Part shown: positions 11,273 through 20,544 of the stretch, piece after piece | How positions within the stretch are numbered: the first letter of the stretch is position 1 | Layout: each line of letters begins with the position of its first letter | Source of the DNA: Pomacea canaliculata | Lineage: Eukaryota; Mollusca; Gastropoda; Architaenioglossa; Ampullariidae | Direction: 5' to 3' | Assembly: GCF_003073045.1 (NCBI RefSeq) | Contig: NC_037593.1 | Coordinates: 21,450,720-21,514,719, forward strand | Length of the DNA stretch: 64,000 nt | Notes under the pieces: generated by a model | Database searches by the model: none | Seen by the model: only the letters and a program-made list of their open reading frames with translations | Told to the model about the DNA's origin: nothing | Position numbers and translations under genes: made by a program

Positions 11273-11782
11273 TCACGAGTTGTAGGCGTGCACCACAGAC
11301 TTCAGGTGTTTCCGCCAGTCCTTCTTCTGTTCAGTCTCTAAAGTTCGCAGCATACCGATCAGCGTTCTATTCCACCTTTCCACAGGGTTTCCGCAGGGGT
11401 GGTAGGGCGTGGTCTTGCATTTCTGGATTCCGGCCAGGCTGCACAGTTCTTGGATGAGTTTTGACTCAAAATCCCGACCTTGATCAGACAAAATTCTGCC
11501 GGGGAATCCATAAGTCATGAAGAACTCATTCCACAGAGCCCTGGCTGTCGTTCTTGCTGTTTGGTCTTTCGTCAGTATTGCCTGTGCGAACTTCGTAAAA
11601 TGGTCCATGATGACCAGTATGTTCTGCTTTTCCCCTTTGACCTCAATGGTGAGAAAATCTATGGTCAGCAGTTCCAGTGGGTGTGATGCCACGATGGTTG
11701 ACATGGGCGCTTTCTGCGCATGCGTCCCACTGCGAACGCACCGTTCGCAGCTCTGAATTTTCCGCTTGAGATCAGCCGCCAT
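11273..11782 (-). pseudogene. Gypsy integrase core
   Basis: 170-codon frame. CERC (residues 12-15) is the second half of the HHCC zinc-binding motif. The DDE triad is visible: Asp42 in LLTIDF, Asp100 in ILSDQG and Glu135 in NPVERWN, with the correct 34-residue spacing between the last two. The triad is complete, but the frame shifts on both sides, so no full integrase is encoded. Overlaps the RNase H frame by about 120 nt in another register. Confidence 0.87.
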
Positions 11783-12909
11783 GAACGGCCAGAAAAAACG
11801 TGGGGGTCTTGCTGCTGTAACCTCCGCCAGTCGTCGACTGTCAGGGTGGCAAAGTCTGGCTCCCCGCCCTCGGGCTCTAAGATGCCGTCTGGAATGGTGT
11901 TTGGGTCCCTTACGACAGCTTCGACAGCTGGGGTGAAGTTGTCAGTGACGTCATTGTCACGTGACATGGGCGTGGTGTGCCGGGCTGTCTGCTGAGTGGA
12001 ATGTACTGGCCTTCCTGCACTCTTAGCTGTCAGTATGCTCACAACAGCACTTCGATTTACAACTTGTGGATTGTCGTCTTGAAATCTCCTCGCTTTCTCC
12101 AGGAGGAACCCAACTTTCTCGAAGGTGTCTCTGTATTCTTCATCTGCTTCTGGCGGGTCCTGCGGTCGCCTTGACAACCCGTCCGCATCTGTGTGTGTCG
12201 AGCCCTGTTTGTACACGAGGTCAAAGTCGTACAGTGACAGGGATGACAACCATCTGTGGCTAACGGCGTCTAACTTTGCATTCTTCAGCACATGGCAAAG
12301 CGGGTTGTTGTCGGTAACCACGGTGACGCGGGAGCCCAAGATGTAGTCGTGAAACTTTTCTGTCATGGCCCATTTCAGAGCGAGAAATTCTCGCTTGTGC
12401 GCGGGGTAGTTCACTTCTGTCTTGTTGAGCCCTCTGTTGGCGTATGCGATTACCTTAAGTTCGCCTTGTTGATGTTGGTACAGCACGGCTCCAAGGCCAG
12501 TGCCACTGGCATCACAATGCAGGATGAAGGGCTGGGACTGGTCAGCGATGCCCAGCATCGGCTCTGCAGTCAGTACTTTGACCAGGGACTCAAACGCACT
12601 TTGTTCTCGCTCTCCCCACAGGTGAGATATGTCTGACGACAGATTGAGTGCACCCGCCTTCTTAGCGGTTTTCTTGAGCTTGTGGGGTACATATCCAACA
12701 GTAAGGTCGTTCAGAGGCTTGACAATTTGCGTGAACGGGGGAACCCAGCGCCTGTAAAATCCTGCAAACCCCAAGAAAGCTTTAACATCTCGCACTGTTT
12801 TGGGGACAGGCCAACTGGTCAGAGCCTCGATCTTTTTAGGGTCTGGCCTAATGCCTTCTGCGGAGATGAGGTATCCTAGGTGTATGACCTCAGTGGTGGC
12901 AAAATACAT
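11665..12909 (-). pseudogene. Gypsy RT thumb/connection and RNase H
   Basis: 414-codon frame. It begins in the RT thumb (LGYLISAEGI, FLGFAGFYRRW) and continues into RNase H with Asp133 in HCDASGTGLGAVL, a KREFLALKWA helix, and VVTDNNPL. The chromodomain-free tail ends SLSRRPQDPP. The end of the frame is a frameshift into nonsense just before the integrase zinc region. Confidence 0.88.
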
Positions 12910-13639
12910 TTATCGGGGTCAAGTTTCAGTTTAAAACTGCGCTTCCTCTCCAGAGCTCTAATTGTTCTATCTTCTAGCTGCTGGAGGTTAGTGGCATGTA
13001 CTGGAATATCGTCAAGAAAAATTATCAGCTCTGCCAAGTTCATGTCACTCAAGCAACAGTCCATCAACCGCTGAAAGGTCATGGGGGCGTTGACCAGGCC
13101 AAATGGCAACCTCTGAAACTCGTACAGTCCGAACGGGGTGGTAAATGCAGAAATCTTCTTCGCTCGCTCGGACAGAGGTACCTGGTAGTATGCCTTCGAC
13201 AAATCTAGGCTAGTGAAAACCTTAGCCCCACTCAATGTTTCAAAAAATTGTTCAATCTGTGGCAAGGCATAACTGTCTCTCACTGTCGGTGCGTTCACTC
13301 TCCTGTAATCTACACACATGCGCAGTGCCCCGTTCTTCTCCTCACCAGCACAATGATGATGCGAGCATCTAACAACTGTTGCACATGTTGTCTAACCTCC
13401 TCCAGGTCCTGTGGAGGTATAGGCCTCGGTCTTTCTCTAATCGATGGACCTGGAGTCAGTTCAATGTCATGCACAACATCTGTCATGTTCAAATCAAATT
13501 CTTTTTCATTAAACACATCGCTAAATGTTAACAACTTCTTTGTGAATCTGTCTTTCCATGTTTGGTCGACGTTGGCACCAAAACGAAATCTACCCGACAG
13601 TTCAGGAACTGTTCCTACCTTCTTCCACGTGGTTGGCAT
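12876..13639 (-). pseudogene. Gypsy reverse transcriptase fingers/palm
   Basis: Two overlapping frames. 13,310-13,639 holds the pre-RT segment (IELTPGPSIRERPRPIPP). 12,876-13,319 holds the palm: VDYRRVNA, SLDLSKAYYQVPL, LPFGLVNAP and the catalytic box FLDD (residues 101-104). The frame changes at about 13,315, at the point where the finger motif should read through, so the RT is interrupted though its active-site residues remain. Confidence 0.88.
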
Positions 13640-13791
13640 TGCAGTGAGTCCTGCCAGCGTCTTGTGTATCGCAGTTCAGGTCTTGTAACACACTGGGAAG
13701 TGAATATTCACTCTGTATGGTGAACAGGTCCGCTACCACACTTTTCCGTTTGACAGTAACGGGTGAATCGGTGGTGTTTAATAAAGTCACC

Positions 13792-14460
13792 CTAGTCCGC
13801 GGAAGAGTGTTTGTTGCCACCTTGCCACTCAGCACGCACACCCTCCGGTAACGCCTCCACTGTCGGCACAGCGTCCTTGTTGATGTTTACACCGTGACGC
13901 ACAATCCCTCGGACATCGGTCGCCGAGCGTGGTGGCAGTGTTATGTCCGGTGTCAGCAGTCGTACCGGGCACAGACGTCCATTGGGTGCACTTGTCGCCT
14001 CCCTGTACGCATGAGCGATCATGCCACACAGCGGTAGTCTTGTGGTGAAGTTCCGCCCCGCCATACGTTCGCACTGCCGGGCGTAGGCTCTCAGGATGTT
14101 GGTGCCGGCTATCACTGGCAGACGTGACGAATACTCCGTGTCTGGACAGACCAGTAACACTGTGTCTACTTTACTGTCCACACCAACGACATCTTTAGGC
14201 AGCCACACCGACACACGCACAACACCAATATAGGGCACAGAATGACCGCCTGCTCCTATCACTTGCAGTGTAGAATCCAGGTTTTTCAGCTGTCGATGTC
14301 GCATATTTCTGCGGAAAAAAGACTCCGACACAATAGACACCTGCGAGCCGCTGTCTACCAAACAGCGTGACGTCACGCCGTCGATGCGGATGGGTGATTT
14401 GCAGCTCGGTCCTACCAACGCCTCGAGGTTTGTGTTTGGGTGGTTTTCACGTGACGTCAT
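13792..14460 (-). pseudogene. Gypsy protease region
   Basis: 222-codon frame with the aspartic-protease motif DSGSQVSIVS (Asp36). Upstream is NLEALVGPSC, which typically precedes Gypsy proteases. A second frame at 13,602-13,841 continues toward RT. The frame's Met at 14,460 lies at the junction with the inserted THAP/DDE4 element, so the true start of pol is lost. Confidence 0.82.
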
Positions 14461-14547
14461 CAGTTTTTGCGAGCTGCTTCAGCGGCCATATTGTTTACCC
14501 CACTATAGCAGTGGTTACAGAAGCTTGCTAGCAACTGATCGGTTATC

Positions 14548-16410
14548 ATGGTCGTCTGCGGTATAAAAGGATGCGGAAACAAGCCCTGCAGTAAACGAAA
14601 TGTTCCTGTAGAATCTAAATGTATCTTTTCATAGGATACCCACAATTATTTTGAAGCAAGGTGACGAAACAAGAAAACTTACAGAAGAACGACGTCGTCT
14701 GTGGAAGGCAGCCGTTTACCGAAGGATATTACAACAGAAGAGAAGTGGAACAAAATACTTATCTGTTCGAAACTCTTTGTTGGCGGTAAGAAACCAGACG
14801 CTTTCAAATTTGCTAAAGTATTTAACGTTGTTCTGCATGTTGTACACATTGTGATAAATATTTTCTTCAATGTAGGTGTGTGACAGTTCACGTGATTTGA
14901 GTGAACATCAAAACAAGACTTGAATTATGCATGACCATGACTAATAAACTATAGCTATACAGAGAGAGGATAACAAATGTTATTTCTACTCCATTATTTT
15001 TCTTTTTAGACGTGTATTTGGTTTATTTTGTTTCAGTGCTGATTATTATTATTTTTTGTAGCCAATGTCACAAAGATGTAATTCATGGGTTGTTTTATTC
15101 TTGTGTCTAGGAAAGCCAGCATTTGTGAATTTCCGGAACAGCCCTTCCTGGCTTCCCACTCTACACTTGGGACATGAGCGATCAAGTACTTGCTCAGAAG
15201 CTGAGACTTCAGAAAACAGGTATTTGTGTCTCGCAAAAGAGGCAATGCATCTGTCCCTACTCTACATACTGCAAGCAAGAAGCGAAAATCAATCAGCAGT
15301 GAGACAAGCCAGGAAGAACAATTGTGTGAAAGTGATTTTGGTTGCTCAAGTGCTTGCAAAGAAAGTTTACATGGTGGCATAGAAGATTCATGTTCAAATG
15401 ATCAGAACACTCAAACAGATTTGACTGGACTAAATATGGATGCAATCATGCCGGACTATGAGACCAGACTTCTTGATTCAGTTGAAAACAGACAACATTG
15501 TTCTATTTATGAAAGACAGGTGTATGTTGAAGATGAAGCTAAAGTTCCATTCTACACGGGACTTCCTTCATTGGCAGTAATGGACCTTATTTTCAGAACG
15601 GTAGAGCCATACATGTCTAGTCAAACACAGTCACTGTCCAAAGAGCAAGAGTTTTTGCTGTGTTTAATTAAGATCAGGCTGAACTACCAATTCCAGGATA
15701 TAGGATATCAGCTGAAAGTATCCGTGTCAACTGTGCAAAGGAGTTTTCATAGAACTCTTGATGTACTTGTAGCACGGTTGTCTTTTTTGTTGCACTGGCC
15801 TTCAAGAGAAGCTCTGAAACTATCTATGCCTATGTGCTTTAGAGAAAACTTTAAAGATAAAGTTGCTGTTATTGTTGACTGTTTTGAACTTGAAGCACAG
15901 AAACCCTCAGGCCAAACCAATCAGATTCAAGTTTATTCCAACTATAAAAAATATCATTCTGCCAAATATCTGATTGGGATCACACCACAAGGTTCAATCA
16001 ACTACATTTCAGATGCATTTGGTGGCAGGGCTTCAGACAAACACATCATTGAAAATACTTCTTTGTTGTCCAACTTGTTACCAGGTGATGTAATTATGGC
16101 CGACAGAGGTTTCAACATTGAAGATGAAGTTCTTTTTTATCAAGCTAAATTGATAATTCCAGATTTTACCCATGGGAAAAAGCAACTACACCCACTACAA
16201 GTGGAAAATTCGAGAAAAATAGCCTCTGTACGAATTCATGTTGAGAGAGTTATAGGCTTTGTTCGCAGAAAGTTTGGCATTTTGCAGTCTAAAGTGCCTA
16301 TTGACCTGATGGCAACAAAGCCTGGTGATGATAATCCAGTCATAGACAAAATAGTTCGGCTTTGTTGCTGCATTGTAAATTTACATAAATCCATAGTGCC
16401 TATTGAGTAG
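14548..16410 (+). pseudogene. THAP-domain DDE4 transposase gene (ISL2EU-like), frameshifted
   Basis: Two exons. Exon 1 (14,548-14,785) starts MVVCGIKGCGNKPC, a THAP C2CH zinc-finger start, and ends at donor GTAAGA. Exon 2 opens at 15,111 after ttgtgtctag and carries GKPAFVNF and TLHLGHERS, which usually follow THAP in this family. Exon 1 has a one-base gain near 14,626-14,629 and an apparent one-base loss near 14,722. A third frame change lies at 15,205-15,225. The expected last His of the finger reads Leu (CSKLF). The DDE part (15,226-16,410) stays open. DNA binding should therefore be lost while the catalytic half is kept. Confidence 0.8.
15226..16410 (+). CDS. DDE4 (DDE_Tnp_4) transposase catalytic region, intact frame
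   Basis: 394 codons without a stop; the frame's first codon is GTG, not a real start. An HTH_Tnp_4-like helix-turn-helix lies at about 137-185 (LSKEQEFLLCLIKIRLNYQF). The catalytic triad is present: Asp218 (VIVDCFELE), Asp293 (IMADRGFN) and Glu340 (RIHVERVIG). The motif SDAFGGRASDKHI is typical of the Harbinger/ISL2EU DDE4 fold. The protein would cut and paste its own element. It lies inside a Gypsy element in the opposite orientation. Confidence 0.9.
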   Translation: MSRKRGNASVPTLHTASKKRKSISSETSQEEQLCESDFGCSSACKESLHGGIEDSCSNDQNTQTDLTGLNMDAIMPDYETRLLDSVENRQHCSIYERQVYVEDEAKVPFYTGLPSLAVMDLIFRTVEPYMSSQTQSLSKEQEFLLCLIKIRLNYQFQDIGYQLKVSVSTVQRSFHRTLDVLVARLSFLLHWPSREALKLSMPMCFRENFKDKVAVIVDCFELEAQKPSGQTNQIQVYSNYKKYHSAKYLIGITPQGSINYISDAFGGRASDKHIIENTSLLSNLLPGDVIMADRGFNIEDEVLFYQAKLIIPDFTHGKKQLHPLQVENSRKIASVRIHVERVIGFVRRKFGILQSKVPIDLMATKPGDDNPVIDKIVRLCCCIVNLHKSIVPIE

Positions 16411-17149
16411 CTATAGTGCAATTTTTTAGTTTGAAATCAGCATTTATTTTCAGAATGCATGCTTGCAATCTGTGTATGTTTACATTACCAGAGAAGTTAT
16501 TCTCAGATATAAAATGCACAATTACCTTACTGTACTTCTTGTTCTTTCGCACTTTATTTATAATAGCATGACGATATCCAACTGATCAGATAAGTTACTT
16601 GGTAAATTGATGTGAAACTGTGAACAATATAGAATTTGTTCTTTGCTGGAGATGTCATGCTTTGTATGTTGTTCATCAAAATATTTGCTGTTGACAGAAT
16701 ATTGTTAAATATGTTTTTGCTTATTAACAGGATACTCAAACATGTATAATTGAATCAAATGTTATTGTCATTTGAATGCAAATGCCGTTTGCTTGCTCGG
16801 AAGCTAATTCAGAGCAATATTGATGCCAGAGCTTCTTTGTGGATTTTAGATTACCTAACCAATAGTTCTTCTTAGTAATCCATATCAGTGATGTTATTTA
16901 GATTGGGATTTTGATATGTTCCTTCTTACCCTGTAATGATTTTTTTATGTTATGTTCTGTCAGCAGACACAAAAATTTTCTGAAAAGGATTAATAAATAT
17001 TCATTTGAATGTGTTTGATGTTAAAAAAGAAAGAAAGAAAAGGTGTGACTGGACAGGGAGAGAGCGGCCAGAGAGGAGAGATTGGGGTAGAAAGCAATGA
17101 GTGAGAGGTGAAACTGGACACTTAATGAAGGGGAGGAGGTTTGTTTCTT
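16411..17149. other. AT-rich 3' region of the DDE4 element
   Basis: No further coding. AATAAA near 16,990 precedes an A/G-rich run (17,023-17,041) that could mark the transcript end or the element's edge. Confidence 0.4.
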
Positions 17150-18000
17150 ATTGAAGGGAGAAGCCACTGCCGGGACAGTGTGTTTTAATAGGAGAGAGAA
17201 AAGATTCGGAGAGAGGTGGACGCTTGTTTAAGAGTAGAGAGCCATTTGCTAGACAGTGTGCCTCACTAGTGTGTAAGAGATCGAGTACATTTTAGTTTGG
17301 AGGTTGTGTTAGTCAAAGTGTGATTGCCAAGACAGTGAGTTTTAATAGTAGATTCCATGGATTTTTGTGATTGTGCTAGAAGAGCCATTGCCAAGACAGT
17401 GTGCTTCATAGTGTGTAGAAGATTCAGTGGAGATATGTGATTGTGTTAGAAGAACCATTGCCAAGACAGTGAGTTTGAATAGTGTGCAAGGAGTTCGGTG
17501 CACTTGGTAGATGTGTTACACCAGTGATGCCCAACCTTTTTCGGCCTGCGGGCCATATCCATTTCGGACAGCCGTGTCGCGGGCCACTTCACCGCAAAAA
17601 TATAAAAAGGAAAAAAAAATAGAGCAGATACCATTTTTATTAGAAACAAGTTGTACTTACCATTAATTATGTAGTAATTAGTGGGATATTTGAAGTTGTT
17701 TTCCCGAAACCAACTTCTGAATGTCTGGCCTCATCGTAGAGACACCAAGTCGGAGAACTGAATCGAAATGTTCGTCCATCGAAAAAAAGATTGGGAAAAG
17801 CCCCTACGTGGGGATAAATACTTCTTCTTCCTTTTTTTCGTTTTTTTAAGGTCTTCTTTTATTACTAACATGCCGATTTCCTGCACTGTGGCCAGAAGTT
17901 TCGCGGGCCGGATGGCACCGCGTCGTGGGCCGGATATGGCCCGCGGGCCGTAGGTTGTGCATCCCTGTGTTAGACGAAAGGAAGAGCCATTGTGATAGTG
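17150..18000. repeat. Tandem repeat (60-80 bp unit) interrupted by a MITE
   Basis: Five to six copies share GCCATTGCCAAGACAGTG, TTTTAATAGTGTG and GTGATTGTGTTAG. The last copies are separated by the hAT MITE at 17,522-17,967. Confidence 0.72.
17522..17967. mobile_element. hAT MITE with 8-bp TSD
   Basis: Ends CAGTGATGCCCAACCTTTTT and, reverse-complemented from the right, CAGGGATGCACAACCTACGG. Both are followed by a GCGGGCCATATCC block. Flanks are tgttacac (17,514-17,521) and tgttagac (17,968-17,975), matching at 7 of 8 positions. 446 bp, non-coding. Confidence 0.9.
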
Positions 18001-18224
18001 ACTGTGTTTCCATAGTTAGGTTTAAAAAAAAATTAATAAACGTGTGCAGACTCGTACAGGCTTTGTTTTTTTTTGGTTTGTTTTTTTTCAGAGAAAGAAC
18101 ACGCAATTGTCTGACTCCGTTGGTGTGCTCGAGAGAGTGAGAACGAGAGACGCTAGCGGTGTCGTGACACAAGCCGATATAGAGTCACTGAAGAAACGCG
18201 AAGCGTTAGGGATACAAGATGGCG

Positions 18225-18381
18225 GACAGTGCCTCTTTGCTAACGTGTGTATCACGTGGGTGAAAACGACCGAGAGCACCACTCGACTGGACAGCGTCAC
18301 ATGTCGTCTGGAAGAGGAGTTTCTCACCGCCACCTGCACTCTCGACCCTGTGACACTGGCTGACACTACCGTGATATTTTC
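18225..18381 (+). CDS. Possible exon-like frame, Cys-rich (Ig-like?)
   Basis: Within an open plus frame, a stretch reads GQCLFANVCITWVKTT, then SVTCRLEEEFLTATC and TTVIFSG, ending at a possible donor (ttttctg|GTAACC). The Cys-Trp-Cys-Cys spacing resembles the extracellular Ig-like modules of invertebrate receptors. There is no clear acceptor, and it lies in the insertion between gag and pol, so it may be captured host sequence or chance. The start given is approximate. Confidence 0.3.
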
Positions 18382-18498
18382 TGGTAACCATTTCTGTGAT
18401 TCTGTGAACGCGCGGTGATTGTAACAGGTGCGTTCAGGGTCGTTGTCAGGCTACCACACAGTTCCACAGTTTGCTGCGGAGGAATATCCAGCACTGCA

Positions 18499-19566
18499 CT
18501 ATTTAGCCGAACTGGCCGTAGGTCTAACAGGCCCTGTTCGATGGTACTGGCGGCGATTGAAAGGAGATGATGTTTTCTCACCTTCTGCTGGGGTCTCACG
18601 GTCACCCTCTCGGACCAGCACTCGCCCCTCCGTGGTGGTCCCTTTCAGTTCGGGGAGGCCCTGTTTCTTTCGCCACTCGTTGTCCTGCCTCCTCCGTTCT
18701 CTCTCCCTCTGCACCACCAGCGCCGCATTCACCGGATTGTTGCACACACGATAGAAGTGCCCCTCCTCCCAGCACTTGAAACAGTACTTGCTTCTTCTCA
18801 CCTTACAAACCGGTCTGTCCTGTTGTACGTGGGTAACACGCACCTCTGTACGTGCTTTGATGTCTCTCTCGCCCCTCTCACTTGATGAATCACATTTTGA
18901 AATTAAACTCTCAATGTGCCGCACATGGCGGTATAACTCAGGGAAGGTGGGCCTACTTTTCCCAGGAATTCCAAATTTGCTTCGAATCTCCACGGCGCTC
19001 ATCGGTTCGGAGATTCCCTTGGAGAAAATATAATACAACCTGCGATGGCATTCCTCCTCCGCCAGGCTGCCTAATGCTTTTAGCTCCGACATCTTTGTGG
19101 AGAGTTGCAGAAGGAATTGTGACAGGCACTGCCCTCTGGTCGGTGTTGTCTGGCACAATTCAATGTACATGTCGTCTGCACTTCGTATCTCTCCAAACAG
19201 CGCCTGCAAGTCTGCAACCAGTTCGCTGACGGCGCCATACTGTTTGTCTTTGGTGTGGAGATGTGCCGCCCCCTTCAGACTTCGTCTCAGGAACCCGACC
19301 TTCTCCTCCATCAGCGCATCATCTTGTACTTCGAGCGCCTGCACTCTCCACTGCTCGAAGGTGACCTCTTGGGGCGATGTAGGTGGAAGTCCTGTAAATG
19401 TTTTTAATTCCGGGAGAGGAACGGGCGGTAGTAGTTGCACTTGTATCGGTCTCGTTGCTTTGTTTCTCACATGTTCCGACCGGAGCTCTTCCAACTGGCG
19501 GCGAAGTTCTTCAACCATGCTATCTTGGTCTGGTGCTCCGGTGCTGGTTGTGTTGTAGTCCGCCAT
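18499..19566 (-). CDS. Gypsy gag polyprotein (PNMA-like)
   Basis: 355 codons, intact from Met at 19,566, 45 nt past the primer-binding site. The N-terminus is coiled-coil-like (EELRRQLEELRSEHVR). The central helical capsid-like region includes FTGLPPTSPQEVTFEQW and LGSLAEEECHRRLYYIFSKG. A CCHC zinc knuckle lies at 262-275 (CFKCWEEGHFYRVC). The capsid start motif matches gag proteins related to the PNMA family. This is the only undamaged gene of the element. It ends SSAK just before the inserted DNA, so the natural end is uncertain. Confidence 0.88.
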   Translation of the reverse strand: MADYNTTSTGAPDQDSMVEELRRQLEELRSEHVRNKATRPIQVQLLPPVPLPELKTFTGLPPTSPQEVTFEQWRVQALEVQDDALMEEKVGFLRRSLKGAAHLHTKDKQYGAVSELVADLQALFGEIRSADDMYIELCQTTPTRGQCLSQFLLQLSTKMSELKALGSLAEEECHRRLYYIFSKGISEPMSAVEIRSKFGIPGKSRPTFPELYRHVRHIESLISKCDSSSERGERDIKARTEVRVTHVQQDRPVCKVRRSKYCFKCWEEGHFYRVCNNPVNAALVVQRERERRRQDNEWRKKQGLPELKGTTTEGRVLVREGDRETPAEGEKTSSPFNRRQYHRTGPVRPTASSAK

Positions 19567-19607
19567 GGTGTTCTGCCGAGTGACTAAAGTTGCTCTAGTA
19601 CAACTAG

Positions 19608-19624
19608 CCCCACATTGGACGCCA
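19608..19624 (-). promoter_or_regulatory. Gypsy primer-binding site
   Basis: Minus strand TGGCGTCCAATGTGGGG, starting with the TGG complementary to a tRNA CCA end, 4 nt after the LTR end (CTACA). Spacing and start are those of a retrotransposon PBS. The priming tRNA is not assigned. Confidence 0.68.
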
Positions 19625-19669
19625 GAAATGTAGCCAACACGTCAGTAACTGATGGCTACGTAGACTGGG

Positions 19670-19999
19670 GGGGGGGAGGGTATTAGTGTTTTACGCCGTG
19701 TCAGCAACTGAGGCTACATCACGACAAGCAGCCAGCCCTGTAAACAGATGCCACGTGCAGAGAAAGAACAGCGTGCCAGAGCTTCTGCCTACGCGTATAG
19801 TATGCAATTAAAGTTCGGAGGACCCCTTCAATTTGGGCGAAGAACAGGGACCCCTTAAAAATCTGAAGAAGGGGTCCCTGGGACCCCAAAGAATTTAGCC
19901 TTAGCAGAAGCCCTGGCGTGCCCGAGATGAGAAATGAACTCAGGACAGCCAACATTCACTGTATTCGTGACAGGCGCTAACCGTTGCGCCACCGGACCG
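19670..19999 (-). mobile_element. tRNA-derived SINE inserted in the LTR, with 14-bp TSD
   Basis: Flanked by CTACGTAGACTGGG (19,656-19,669) and CTACGTAGAGTGGG (20,000-20,013). The head (near 19,999) reads on minus GCGGTCCGGTGGCGCAACGG, like a tRNA with an A box. The tail contains GTTGCTGACACGGCGTAAAA. It matches the SINE at 62,155-62,341 over its length and is interrupted by a hAT MITE. Confidence 0.88.
19777..19915. mobile_element. hAT-like MITE inside the SINE
   Basis: 139 bp with ends CAGAGCTTCTGC and, reverse-complemented from the right, CAGGGCTTCTGC. It is flanked by GCGTGC on both sides. The undisturbed SINE at 62 kb shows the empty site as a single GCGTGC, proving the insertion. The interior has a palindrome around GGGGTCCCTGGGACCCC. 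Confidence 0.85.
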
Positions 20000-20156
20000 C
20001 TACGTAGAGTGGGCTACTCGTACAGGAATAACAACAAAGATGGAATTTCGGCACACTGTAGTTTTTACTCAGTGTTTCACTCGGCGGCTGGCCTGCGCTC
20101 CCTCCAATCTTACCTTCAAATCGTAAAAGGTCCGTCGCCACTGTAAAGCTCCACTA

Positions 20157-20162
20157 CTTATA
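20157..20162 (-). promoter_or_regulatory. Likely TATA box of the LTR promoter
   Basis: TATAAG in the context CTGTATAAGTAG, about 230 nt into the LTR on the minus strand, upstream of gag. Position fits a U3 promoter. Confidence 0.5.
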
Positions 20163-20443
20163 CAGTCGAACTTTCCAGAACCATGCACCCCGCCTTGTCT
20201 CGTCATTGTTTGCCTAAAAGGCTCACTCAACTTCGTAACTTTTGATGTAACAACGACCCTGTAGCCACGGGTGGGCAGCTCAAGGCCGGGTACTACGTGC
20301 ACAGCCGACGTGGGAAAGGGACAACCTGGGCCGTTCGACGCCGACTCTCTACAAAGAATTATATAACTGACCACACTACTAGAGTGCTACAGAACTAAAG
20401 ATAGAAGTAAAGATAGAAACCACCACCAGTTGGTGCAACTTAC

Positions 20444-20544
20444 CTTGTCGTGGTGTGGTGGCTTGCGTGCCTTGCTGATCCACAGAGCTATGTCGGCGGG
20501 AGCTAGCCTTGCTCTCCTGGCAGCTTTAACCATGCCGAACAGGT
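20444..20544 (-). CDS. Repeated-exon copy 1 (intact)
   Basis: 101-nt exon with a strong acceptor (tggcctctccccgcag) and a near-perfect donor (CAAG|GTAAGT). It starts in phase 1 and ends in phase 0. After a split codon ending ac it reads LFGMVKAARRARLAPADIAL, then WISKARKPPHHDK: basic, helix-prone, family not recognised. The other two frames contain stops or lack sense. The phase matches the exon at 27,021-27,169, giving a split codon GAC (Asp). It lies 53 bp from the Gypsy LTR. It is the only copy with both splice sites and an unbroken frame. Confidence 0.6.

Larger units (their letters stand above)
14461..18498. mobile_element. Composite insertion between gag and pol
   Basis: About 4 kb that does not belong to the Gypsy element. 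It holds a plus-strand THAP/DDE4 transposase (14,548-16,410), an AT-rich 3' region with AATAAA near 16,990, a 60-80 bp tandem repeat (17,150-18,000), a hAT MITE (17,522-17,967), and a possible exon-like frame (about 18,225-18,381). The left edge lies near 14,460; the right edge is unresolved between about 18,380 and 18,500. I could not find matching terminal inverted repeats. Confidence 0.6.
10507..20391 (-). mobile_element. Gypsy/Ty3 LTR retrotransposon, split and decayed
   Basis: Order on minus: LTR (20,391-19,629), primer-binding site, gag (19,566-18,499), then after about 4 kb of foreign DNA protease, RT, RNase H and integrase (14,460-10,507). RT-RNaseH-INT is the Ty3/Gypsy order. The 3' LTR is not found: pol ends directly against a LINE piece at 10,505. 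The pol frame is broken repeatedly. The element sits in a minus-strand intron beside the repeated-exon array. The host-side sequence after the LTR (gaact...) belongs to the AT-rich array. Confidence 0.88.
19629..20391 (-). repeat. Gypsy 5' LTR carrying a SINE
   Basis: On minus it begins TGTAGCACTC and ends TTGGCTACA, giving the short inverted ends TGTAGC/GCTACA expected of an LTR. The total is 763 bp, of which about 345 bp are a SINE insertion with its duplication, so the original LTR was about 420 bp. No partner LTR was found, so the ends are inferred from TG..CA, the adjoining PBS and the TATA box. Confidence 0.7.

Noticed and set aside
12292..13688. Plus-strand frames of 114-146 codons opposite pol
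   Set aside because: Shadows of the minus-strand Gypsy polyprotein.
13248..14566. A complete, functional Gypsy pol
   Set aside because: Motifs are all present but the frame is broken at least four times and the 3' LTR is not found.
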